Shown here in pieces: positions 1-11,000 of a stretch of 64,000 nucleotides of DNA (position 1 is the stretch's first letter; each line of letters starts with the position of its first letter). The notes under the pieces were generated by a model. It did no database searches and was not told the DNA's origin. It saw only the letters and a program-made list of their open reading frames with translations. The position numbers were made by a program, and so were the translations under genes. Source of the stretch: Protula sp. h YS-2021 (lineage: Eukaryota > Annelida > Polychaeta > Sabellida > Serpulidae); assembly GCA_949752745.1 (NCBI GenBank), contig OX457027.1:56610053-56674052 (forward strand), in the 5' to 3' direction.

Positions 1-99
1 CAGATACTTGATATACGTTTCGCGTTTTTTGGCTTGCTGTCAGAATAGCTGTTTTCATACCGTGCACTCGCATGAGCTGTCTTTGCATCAGTCTGTTGG

Positions 100-430
100 A
101 CCGGTTGCTGACGTTGTTATGTAACAGCTGACCTCTGAGGAGATCTGTCTGTTATGTACAAACTCAGAGCGGATGGATATTTCTATCTATCTAGCCGTAC
201 TGTGCATCCCTCAGTGTTGAGTATTATCGCACATTGGTGCATTCGAGTGTCCAAATCACCAAAATCTGTATTTTACTGATTTTAAAAAAAGTAGTTCCTC
301 TCTTTTTAGAAGTACTATTTTGCGCGGAATCCCCAGTGGGTCTGCGGCGTAAAAAGGTGTTATGCTCAACAGACCGAACTGCCGTAGAGGGTGGCTGTTG
401 AACAACAACAGGCTGGATAGTCTTGCTAAC
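100..430 (+). repeat. Dispersed repeat, copy A (partner at 50395-50610)
   Basis: Shares ordered blocks with 50395-50610 in the same orientation: ACAGCTGACCTCT, then CTATTTTGCG followed by GAATCCCCAGTGG, then AACAGACCGA and CCGTAGAGG, then a TGTT-ACAACAAC block. Spacing differs because copy A carries extra sequence between the first two blocks. The class is unknown and no terminal repeats are visible. Confidence 0.6.
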
Positions 431-2189
431 AGCTTTTTGTCTGACCAGCTGTTTTTTGGCGTTGATTGGTCGAGCTGCTTATACTCCCATCATTGAAGCA
501 GCTTTTCACTGGCTAGCTATCTGGCCAGCTGCCTTCACTTTTGTTTATTAGGTCAGCTGTTCTTTTGAAACAGATCACAGTGACAGACCTCCAGAGTTAT
601 CCCCGGGGTGGGAGGGGGCACTGACTTTCCAACTGGTCACCACGCCTGTCCATGACTTTTTAACACAACTGTTAAACCCCCTTTTTATTCTGAATGAAAA
701 TGACTCCCCTTTTTAACGAAATTGGCACTCCGCGCGAACTGCGTCTTACCTCACAATTCCCCACTTTCTGCACGTTTTAACCTCCACTGTGTTCTCAAAC
801 CAGCTTCGTTTATAATGGGGCGAACTCGACGGTGTGTCCATTACCAGCTTAGGATTTTGTTGTAGTTTCACGCAATCTTTCTCAAATGCGGGCCAATGTT
901 AAACTGTGCCCTGATCGCCATTTTCGAACAGTTTATAGAATTGTTGGATGCTCTATTCAGGTTACTAGGTTGCATACATTGGGGTAACCTTGATGATTCT
1001 ATAGCATTGGGAGATCAGCTCTGCTGTTTGGATCTAATCATGGATGTATCCACATAAAGTCTGCAGTGATTGTGACCTATCTGACCGAGACAGTTGATAA
1101 AAACTGCGTTAGTTTCCTGACCTCGTGTTGATTTTATTTAGGTTTCCTCGTTAAGGGCTATCTTTTTGCCCAGAATGTGGTCGTGAATTAGCAAGCAAGG
1201 TGTGTTGTAGGGGTCTCAGTGATTAAAAAAAGTATGTAGTGTCCAAAAATAGCTCCAGAACCATGAAGACTGAAGACGGGTGATTAGCAAGAAAACACTT
1301 CACCAAAATTGAGGAACGTATAAATTTCTTGTTCCCCTATTTTTGCTGTCTTAAAAAAAAACCTATCGTTTTCATTTATTTAAGAGGTAAACACAGCTTG
1401 GCATGTTTCAGTGCACCGAGTTAATACCGACTTGTTGTGCTGTTTGCAGTTCGTTAGATAATCCTTGCTCTAGTTCAGCATTACTATAAGTGGAATCGAT
1501 TTAGCAGAAAGGGTTAGCGGTTGTCTAGATACTGGCAGTTTTATCCGGGCTTCATCAGAATCTTCGGAGGATGCACCAACAAAGTGACGTTTCTTAATTC
1601 ATTTGAACACGGAGAAAGAAATTCGTTGTTTTCTCACTCACGCGAGGGGCTCTTCTAGAGAGCATTCTAATGAAGGCCAGGGTCACAGGTGGAGCTCGAA
1701 AGAGTCACTTCTTGCCTACTTGATTCACTTCGATTTCTTTTATTTAGGCAGAGCAAGTTTGGTCTGAATTTTTGTGGTAATTGATAATTGTGGTAGTAAA
1801 ATAGTCGGATTACAGGGACTCCTATGGTTACGGTTTCCCAAGCCTTTAAGTTCAGCAGCTGCAATATCAGCGAGGCATTTCGCCCCATTACTAAAATATA
1901 ACGCTATTGTTTAAAATAAGATTATGAAAATCTTTCTAAAAAACTTTTTTGCCAGTTCGACACCTTTCTAAAAAAAACATTGCAACTTACTGTGTGAAAC
2001 TATATCCCTGAAACCGTCACCTCCCCCCACCCACCCCCCCCCCCCCCCGACCCTCACCAAGAAGAGTGAGTATCCTTTAGTGTATTTAAAATGCACATTC
2101 AGTGTATCTGAAATGACCAGGTAAGGTTTTGCATGCACACGTCGTTCTTTAAAAAAAAAAACAACACAAGCATTTCTGTATGCACAGCG

Positions 2190-2390
2190 TGTGTGGCGAA
2201 GGACACCTCGTTTATGTGATCCGACGTGTGGTTGTTCGGTAGGCGCGAGAAGCTTTCAAGTCTTGCTCCAGCCATTAAATCACTGCTGTTTTTCTTCGCG
2301 TTTTGATGATGAAAATGAAAGCAAAGTCGAAAACAAAAAGCGAGGCGCACAACTTGAGATCAAGTACTACATCTGCGCAAAGGTGTCCGG
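2190..2390 (-). mobile_element. SINE-like dispersed element, 3' half
   Basis: Read on the minus strand, this matches 28330-28500 and 58170-58330 (both plus). Shared blocks include GTAGYACTTGATCT, GTTGTGC, TTTTTGTTTTCG and a CATCAAAACGC-like block. Its 5' half appears to lie at 3705-3857 on the same strand, with about 1.3 kb of other repeats between. No protein is encoded. SINE status is inferred from size and copy number only; no tRNA-like promoter boxes were verified. Confidence 0.6.
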
Positions 2391-2734
2391 AACACGCCCC
2401 CCCCCCCCTGTGAACAACCGCGATCCCCGGAATAAACCCCCCTAATTCGATGGCTAGGTACAACCCCCTCCTCCTGCGAGATCAGTCGCTGCTTTCAAGT
2501 GAATAATAATAATAATAATAATAATACGACGATTGAGTTGATTTTATAGTAATAGACGAGATCAGTCACCTTTCCATCTCTCCCATTTGAATAAACTAGT
2601 CTTTGCTTTCAAGTTATTAATTGCAATAAGCAGAATCGCAATTATTTTGCTGTTTCCTGTATGATGTGAATCAAAGGTTTTTTTTGGTGCATTTTCAACA
2701 CAAAACGCGAGTTTATTTGTAAATCAACTAATTA

Positions 2735-3300
2735 TCCCTCATGTAACGACGGGATATAAGTTTCGGCTTGTCCGTCTGTCAGGCTGCCCGTCGAGCCGTC
2801 TGTCTGTCCGCTTTCGTGCGCCCTCGTGTCTGTGCTATATCTCCGACAACTTTTGACGTGTAGCGTTTTCCTTTGTCGTATAGTTAGAACGTATATTGAA
2901 GGTTTGCAAGTCGTGTTATTTTCAAATCGGCCGAAAATTCTTAAAAATACGACTTGTCAAAAATGGGTGTTTTTCAGGAAATTTGTTAGCACGAAGGTTT
3001 GTCCAGACGAGTTCTCCAAAACCGCTCTATCCAGCGTTCTGGAATTTTGTGCAGTGAAAATAAATATATTGTAGATGTGGAACGTCGCATTTTTTTAAAT
3101 CGGCCAAAAATTTTTCCAAAATACGACTTGTCAAAAATGGCTGTTTTTGTGGAAGTTTGTTGGCACGGTGGATACTGAAGAGCTGTAGTATCCAGTAATT
3201 GTTACATTTCATAAGTTAGGCACTGTAGGGTTTTCAATTTCATTGAATTTACTAACATCCAATGACATAACGTGTTAAACGGGAGGTTCTGCCTCACTGA
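2735..3300 (+). mobile_element. C-rich-TIR small element
   Basis: Begins with a short self-complementary block (ATCCCTCATGTAACGACGGG) followed by GTCCGTCTGTC-type runs. The body contains two diverged copies of about 170 bp (near 2900-3060 and 3075-3200). It ends in ACGGGAGGTTCTGCCTCAC, which resembles the right end of the element at 7467-8538. Non-coding; one of several related elements in the window. Confidence 0.6.
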
Positions 3301-3704
3301 GCCTCTAATTGCAGTTCAGTTGATTGCAATTCAATTGCTTGCAATTAGGTGCAGTTAGTATAAAAGAACGATGAACATGCGTTCAAATTATTCATTTAAC
3401 GCTGAAAAAATAGTGAAATGGAAATAATAAAGAATGAAAAAGGATGTGGAATGCTGTGTTAGCAAGGCTACACCAAAGACTGTTTACTACTTAGTAGTTT
3501 ATAGTCTTTGGCTACCCACACCAAGAAGAACAAGAAATAGACTTCCATTCTCTGGAAATGCTCGCACCGAGGGCGCTACAGCAGCAAGGTGTCTGCGACC
3601 ACAGACGTCCAGAAAGGATGATTGATATTTATAACAGAGGGTGGATGGGGGGGGGGGGGGGGGTTTATACCTGCGGGGTGGAGGGAGGTTTGTTCCTACA
3701 ACCA

Positions 3705-3857
3705 TGTACAAAATTTGGTTGGGAGTCCTGGGGTCAGTGTGGTCAGAGGAGTACTAAAGACAATGACGGACCAATTGAGAGAGAAAAGGTCAGTAACACT
3801 GGCCCCGTAAACCTTCAGTATGCTCTTTGCAAGTCTTCAACTTGCCAAGTGTTAAAT
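3705..3857 (-). mobile_element. SINE-like dispersed element, 5' half
   Basis: The reverse complement starts ATTTAACACTTGGCAAG and runs through ACGGGGCCAGTGTT, TTGGTCCGTCA and CCCCAGGAC. It matches the plus-strand copies from 28192 and 58031 closely. The homology stops where those copies continue into the segment found here at 2190-2390, so this is probably one element split by later insertions. Confidence 0.65.
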
Positions 3858-4986
3858 ATATGACGCAAATAAGAATCCATAGATTTTTTTCTTAAGGGCA
3901 AAATAAGACACCATCGACAGAGTGAGCCCGTTCTCGAACAGGCTCATGATGCTCAGTCTAATTGAAGTATATAGAAACAGGTGAATTAGTGTATTCCATA
4001 ATATATCAGTTAAACTTTAGTGCGTTGTTTCACAAATGAAGATGTGTGAATTCTTGTTTGCTTGATATATGCTTTATTTGCATGTTTCGTGAAATTCTAG
4101 CTGTTGGGTTTTCTGCTTTATGCTGCCATACCCACCCAACCCCTCGTCTTGCTAAATAAATATGTTGATGATTGCTTTGTTAATTATTAAATTGTAGTAT
4201 TTATAGCGGACTCGATGTATGTGCTCTTTGCGCGGTAAAAGGATCCCGAATCCAGCATCTGTTTTGAGTTTTACCGGGTTTTAATCGCGCTTTGTGTCTT
4301 GATTTTTTTTCTTTGCTCAGTTTAGCCGAGTTGTTAATAAAAAATGCCGGAGAGAAGATGAAAAACAAAACCTTATATCTTGTAAAGAAGCCGGATTAAT
4401 GTGTCCGCAAAGTGTGGCCAATCATAGAAATATGTCCACAGCAGTCGTTAATCACGTGGTCATAGCTATGCCTGGGGCCACGTGACATGCTCTCGTCAAA
4501 ATTTCTGTGTGATTCATGTTGTCGTTATTGTCTCCAGATAGTAATATGTCACAGCCACTACTAGATATTATAAAAAAAAGCCCCGATAAAATTTTTTAGG
4601 CTTTTCAGACTTTTTTTATATTTGTTTGTGAGGTGTTTTCGATAATGACACAAAGGGTGTTCCCGAATATTACGTAGTTGGTCTGGTAACAAATATGCTG
4701 AACCATGGTAATTTGGACTTACCGAGGATTTAACGAGACATTCAAAACGCGGAAAGAATTTGCGGAGAGTCATCCAATGATTTGGCATATTACAGTTTCA
4801 GATTCAAAGCCCAATATGGCTGCCAGACAGTCGTCATATCGGGCAGCTTCTTCTATGGCGTAGTATTGGTGTGGATATTTGCAACAATCGCGGTTCTTTT
4901 AATCTAATACCCTACATATGGACTGCTAAGAAACATGTCTTCATACGATTTAACAATTTAATAACAAATTTATTTTCAATTTCCAG

Positions 4987-5066
4987 GCGAAAACAACCCA
5001 AAGGAGTCGGAGCATTTAGTGGTGGAAGATGGCATCGGAAGCACGAACCAATTCGCCCTGTACGAG
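4987..5066 (+). CDS. KCC: KCC exon: N-terminal cytoplasmic tail
   Basis: Acceptor CAATTTCCAG and donor GAG|GTACTG. The exon opens with two bases completing a split codon (probably Gly) and ends in phase 0. It encodes [20 protein letters not shown] and ends FALYE; vertebrate KCC tails carry a similar NPKES and end ALFEE before the next segment. This is the most 5' exon I can support. Confidence 0.85.
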
Positions 5067-8000
5067 GTACTGCTACGTGTTGTCACTCCTGCTGTATGCC
5101 TGCCCGTCTGTTTAATGCCAATCCTATTTTAAAGTGGTGTTATTTTCTGACGGCAGGACCATTCCCTGTTCAACCCCTGTATATTTATTCTCCATGGAGG
5201 CAACGACCAGTGACATTCTTGGTAATGTGTCAGCTCAGTTGTTACTTATTACGCTAAAAGCTTTCTTTAACAGCATTTCATTGATCTGAACCACCCCGTT
5301 CTAGTTAGAAAGAATAATATTGAAATTGGTTTTGAATTACACTACAGTGTATGTTATTTGAAATGAAAGCCCATTTTCGCGACAACCCCGTCAGGAGTTT
5401 TTAGTATGGGTTGGAGCATCGCACGATTCCCGCCTGTCCTTTTCTGCAAAATGTCTGTCTGTCTGTCTGTCTGTCAGTTCTTGCATAATGTACGACTCTC
5501 AGTCCGTGTGTAGCGTACGCCTGTCAGTGCGTGCATTATGTCCGTCTGGTAGTTCGTACACAGTATACCTCTGTTAGTTGTGCACAATTCTGTCAATTCG
5601 TGCATGATGTGGGTGCTCAGTTGGTACATAATGCCGTCCGTAACTCCTTGCACAATGTCCATCTGTCAGTTCGTAGATATGTCCGTCTGTCTTTTCGTAT
5701 ACAATGTCAGTCCGTCAGTTTGTCGGTTCGTTTTCTGCGGACGTTTTCCCAGTCCCATGTTACACACGTGCCCAGTTGTGACACAAAGTAAAAAAAATGT
5801 AGCACAGAACCGAGTGCTTTGGACTGCACTACTGAGCCCACTGGTGACGAGCAGCCTGTGTGCCTGTGCGGTCAGCTTGCTGTCACCTCTTATGTGTTGA
5901 GGAGTGAAGCAAGAGTCGCACCATCCGTGTCATTAGCCTTCCGTACCTTACCCCCCCCCCCCCCCCCTCCTCCCCCACCTCTTCGCTGTCTCGCTAATTA
6001 CTACCCACTTACGACCCTTCGTTGATATTGGGCTCCTTATTTATTAGTTTTCATGTATACATTCGATGGGATCGATTCCGATTAGAACCCTAATTTGATG
6101 ACCCCCCTTACTTCTGTGTTGCCATTGTTTTGGAATGCTGGACCAGCAGTCGTGCAAAATTAGCAAATATCCACCTCGAACAGAGTGAGTGGACTGTGAA
6201 TTGACCAGGTTCTGTTTGTATTGTAAAGTTATAGCCTTTACCAACTTATTGCCCTCTACTTTTGGAAAGTGGACGTTTTCTAACATTTCGGTCAACGGAG
6301 TACACTGTGTATCTTTTAACATACATACAATGTAATTAGACGGTGTGATTTAATAGTTATATAAATTTACGATACTGCCTTGATGCATTATTGAAGAGAA
6401 AAACACTAAGCAGATCCAGTAAAAGGCTTGAACTATGATCAACATATGACGTAAGAGAACATAACACACGTCATGCAAGCATACCATATTAAGATTAAGT
6501 TATATTTGTCGCACTTGAAATAGTTTCCTTATCTTTTTATTTTTTTTATCCGTTTCTCTACTCCTTCATTGTATCACACGTGATAACTGTGACAACATAA
6601 TGTATAGGCATCAGACCAGTTCATTTTGCTTCGTTGACGTCCATTCTAGAAATAAATACTGACATTGAATTTAGACCTTTCTCTTGTTCATATATTTTCA
6701 CTTAGTTCTGATAAAATAAAGAGGGCTCTTGTTAATTTTGACATGTTCATATGGTTCTTTTGCTGTCGCCACAGACGTGATATTGGACGAAAGAGGTAAA
6801 TGGCTTCTGGTAAATCCGAAGCCTAATGGGATGTCGCTACAGGCAGAAGTAATGCTATCGTGTCCATCTTTATTTCATATAAGTGTGCCGTGAAAGAGTA
6901 TCAATAACCCTAGGCATCATAGGACAGTTCCTTTATCCCGGAGTGTCCATTCATCTTTTTATCCCCCGTGAAACGGAGGGATATAGTTATGAACTTGTCC
7001 GTCCGTCCAGCTGTCTGTCTGTCTGTCCGCACTTTTTTGTTCGCGCGATATCTCTGTTACTATTTATCGGAAGCAAACCAAATGTTACAGGAAGAAGGTA
7101 TATATAGTGAAGTTGTGCAACGGCAGGTTATTGTTCGATTTTGTCGAAAAATGTGAAAATTTCGACGTTTTTACATTTTTGGTCTTAGTTGTTTGTGTAT
7201 CAGTTTTGTTAGCGCGATGTCTCTGTTACTATTTATCGGAAGCAAACCAAATGTTACAGGAAGAAAGTATATATAGTGAAATACAACAGCAGGTTATTTT
7301 TCGATTTTGTAAAAAAATGTGAAAATTTCGACGCTTTACATTTTTGGACTTAGTTGTTTTTGTATCAATTTTGTTCGCGCGATATCTCTGTAATTTTTCA
7401 TCGGAAGCAAACCAAACTTTACAGACAGAAAGTATATATAGTGAAGTTGTGCAACGGCAGGTTATTATCCCCCGTGTAAGGGTGGGATATAGTTATGAAC
7501 TTGTCCGTCTGTCTGTACGCACTTTTGCTCGCGCGATATCTCCGAGGCATTTTATATTGTACGCATAAAAAGACCATCAATTGTATATGTGCAGCGTCAG
7601 GTTATTTTTGAAAAATATTAAAAAAGGAACAGGGTTGGGAAAAAGACGGCGTTTTCCAGTTTTGGCCGGGCCAGTGGTTTTTTTCAGGATTTACCCGCCT
7701 TTTTCTGGTCAAATCCGCCCTTTTTTGGTCAACTGTCAGGCCTTCAAACGTTCCCCAGTTGACATGTAAACAAGTACTCCATATCCGTGAACGGAAAGTC
7801 TTTAGGTATTGAAGACAACTAGTCTACAAATGAAGATAATAAGTCATGACCATAACGAGTATGTATTTACAACCGTAGTCAGCAGAATCGAGTTTGTTGA
7901 AACAACGCAGATACTTGTGCTCGGTTGTGTCACTCATTTGCATTTTAAACTGCCATGTCATAAATAGGGTTAACACCGTCAGTCGGTGTTGAACTGTGTA

Positions 8001-11000
8001 AAACCCAAAATATAAAAAAGAACTGTCATTTTGTCCGTTTTACGGAAATAAACGCCACCAAATTAAGATTTTCTAGTTATTGACAGTTTATGACAGTTTT
8101 TGACGGTTTAAACCCTTTAACACGTGTTTTAACACGGGTCTTACACCATGTCATGTCATAAATACCTTTATGACGCTGTAAGAGCCAACCCTGAAACGGT
8201 GCCGACTGGCGGCAATAAAACTGTGGCAAAGTGTATAGAATGCAAATCTAGTGTCAACGCGAAGTTATGAGAAATACTCAGAAGTATAAGTGATCTAAGT
8301 ATTTCAACTGTTTTTATGTCTCATGTAAGAACTGACCACAACTGACCAGAAAAAAACCACTTTTGAAGAATTGACCGGGACGGATTTATCAGGGTAAATC
8401 CCCCGGATAAATCCACCTGAGATTTGACAATGCCAACCCTGAAAAGGAAGAATTGGTGCAAGGTTGAAAAATATGCTGTTATGAATTTTTCTGTAGGCAA
8501 AATGTAGCAGGTTCTCAATGTCCTGTTACACGGGGGATCCTGCCTCACCAAGGCTCTATTTTTTTCAGAAGCAAAAAATGGAAATTTTTGTTGGGTGAAG
8601 GTGGGGGGGGGGGGAGTGGTGGAGGAAGGATGGCAAATTTTTACCCCAGGGTTTTTCTTCGGGGCAAAAACATGTGGGGATATAATATGTCGTGACCAAA
8701 AAAAATAAAAACGCAATTTGGCTGTTATACTTTCCGGTACGAAATAGCCCCTCCCTCCTCACTTGACAGTTATAATTTGTGGAACGGAATGATAAAAAAT
8801 ACGATCATTTCAACGCTTTGTTTTGTATTGTTTCAAGTTAACCTGTTTTAACCCTTACTAACCCTATCCCTATACTGTTAGGAGAATACAAGGTATTCAT
8901 TTATTCCCACAGGGGGAATATTTTATTTACTCCCCACAGGGGAAATATATGCAATCGACGATAACTTCAAAACTTCTGCAAGGATTTTCAAGGTTGACCC
9001 AAGAAAAATGAGCCAAATGCACTTTGAAATTTACCACATTCTGGAAATTATTCAGCATCGGAGTGACTTTGTTAACACGTTATCTCAAGAATAACTGCAA
9101 GGATTTTAATTAAACTTGGTGTTTATCTTCTGTGGGCACGAACAAGGATCGGTATTGTGAAAGGGTTAGGTTGGCCCAAGGTAAATGAGCCAAATGCACT
9201 TTGAAATTTACCAAATCCTGGAAATTATTCAGCATCGGAATGAGTTTGTTAACACGATATCTCAAGAACAACTGCAGGGATTTTAATGAAACTTGGTATG
9301 TAGCTTCTATGGGAACAAACACAGATCGGTATTGTAAATGGGCCAGGTTCGTCCAAGGAAAATGCACCAACTGGACTTGGAAAATTTCAGCTCTTGATTG
9401 ACTATTGATGGCCTCGTTTAACTGATGGCGGACCTGTGGTGAATATGTGGGCTGTGCACACTGCTCTAATTTCGGTGAAGCTTTGATATGGTTTCTAAAT
9501 TTCTTAAATTTGAAGTTTTTGTAGGAAATCGCCTTTCTTTCAACAACGCTTTTCTTTCCGTTCCGCAAATTATAAATAGCTCTGTATTTTTCACTTTTTT
9601 AATGGATAAGATGGTAACTGTATATGATATAATGTATGAGCTAAATATGTCTAATAAATTAAAGATAAAAACATTGGTAAGAAGAACTTTTGAAAAATCG
9701 CAGGGAGGAGAGGGATTAAGCCCCCTGGAATATTATACAAGGGACCATTTCAGGAGACAAAAAGTCCTTCACCCTATTAATTCCAAGCGCAGTCCTCTTG
9801 CTGTCTCACAGAAGGGGCGAGGGAGTGGACAGTCAAAAAAGTTTACAAATTTTGGTCTGTATTCTTTATGCATGGTCGTGAAGTACGAGCCTTGTGATAA
9901 CGACATCAGTTGTGTCGACATAGCACCAATGACGACTTAACTTTGTCGTTTTCCTGTTTAAATGTATGGTATTTAACGATATATAAGCTGATGCGAGCCA
10001 TGCCATTAAAATTGTTTAAAAAAGAAAGATATTTAGCGGAATTGCTTCTTTAGGTTGAAGTCCATAACAGTCATTAAGATGTTCTCTTTGTTCACGTGCA
10101 ATTGACAATGTTCATTGCAAAGTTTCAGGTTTAAATAACTGTGAATTCACATGACATTTCTTTTTTTTTTTTTTGTTTTTTTACTTTTGAGAAGTCGTTT
10201 TAATTCGGCCTAATTACTGGCACCGAGAACAAGAAAGGAACTGTACCTGAAGGAACTGTCTCGTTGCGCAGACAGTTATTGCATCATTAGCCATTAGTAA
10301 AAGAAAAAATGGAATGGAATTGACTGGGGGTTGTTGACATTCTTGATGCTCTGGTTCTGCTTTGCGTTTACTCACATTGTTCGTCCGGAGATGTCGTGTT
10401 TGTGGCTGCCGTTTCCAAAACTCATTACAACGTTCTGAGGCCCTATTAATTGGGCTGGATTTCGTAAGGGTCAACTCAAACCCAATTAAGTACACTGTAA
10501 TGACCATTGCTATCTGACGTTGCTCCTTCTGACTGGTCCTGTGCTGAAATTCTGCAGAAATAGAGGGCGCACATTTTGTTAGTAGAGAACTTCGCTATTC
10601 AGGATCTACTCTGTAGAAATCTGCGTCCTCCCTTCTTTCCCTAATGTCCAAGAACATGTATTTTGAGCACCACCCCAGTCACCGCCCCCACACCCCGGCT
10701 GTTCTTCGAATCACACGTCGTGGGCTTAATAGAACACTAGTTTGAAGAAAGTTGAGTTTTCTCATTTTTCCATTCCTGACACTATAAAGGCATCAATATT
10801 AGTATCACGCAAATAAACAGCAACTCTTTACCTAGAAGTAACATTCCTTTGAATATTTATGAACACACTGTATTTACTGCTGTATTTCTCCAAAAGAAAA
10901 TTAACTTGTGAGGCCGATGGCTACACGGGATCATCTCCAGGGGTAATTACGGGTAGTGTAACCGCAGTTGCGCTCTTTTTCTGTTCGAAAAAAAATGTAT

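Larger units (their letters stand above)
1..4986. other. Region upstream of the first visible KCC exon
   Basis: No recognisable exon was found here. The KCC gene needs an initiating exon ending one base into a codon, probably the G of a glycine codon, before a GT donor. I could not pick one confidently: short ATG-led stretches near 813 and 4816 end in the wrong phase. The stretch holds dispersed repeats (listed separately), a short AAT microsatellite near 2503-2524, and long C or G homopolymers near 2035-2049, 2398-2407 and 3645-3663. The promoter cannot be placed. Confidence 0.5.

Noticed and set aside
4816..4864. ATG-led MAARQSSYRAASSMA as a possible KCC first exon
   Set aside because: The available GT donor leaves phase 2, whereas the next exon needs phase 1, and the frame stops at once otherwise.
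6765..6786. Possible 22-nt microexon (acceptor GTCGCCACAG, donor GTAAAT)
   Set aside because: The neighbouring KCC exons join in phase 0, and 22 nt would break the frame; no homologous residues.
9488..9940. 150-codon plus-strand ORF, one of the longest outside the two genes
   Set aside because: No recognisable domain, low-complexity Lys/Phe composition, lies inside a KCC intron directly after a repeat, and no splice or promoter context supports it.
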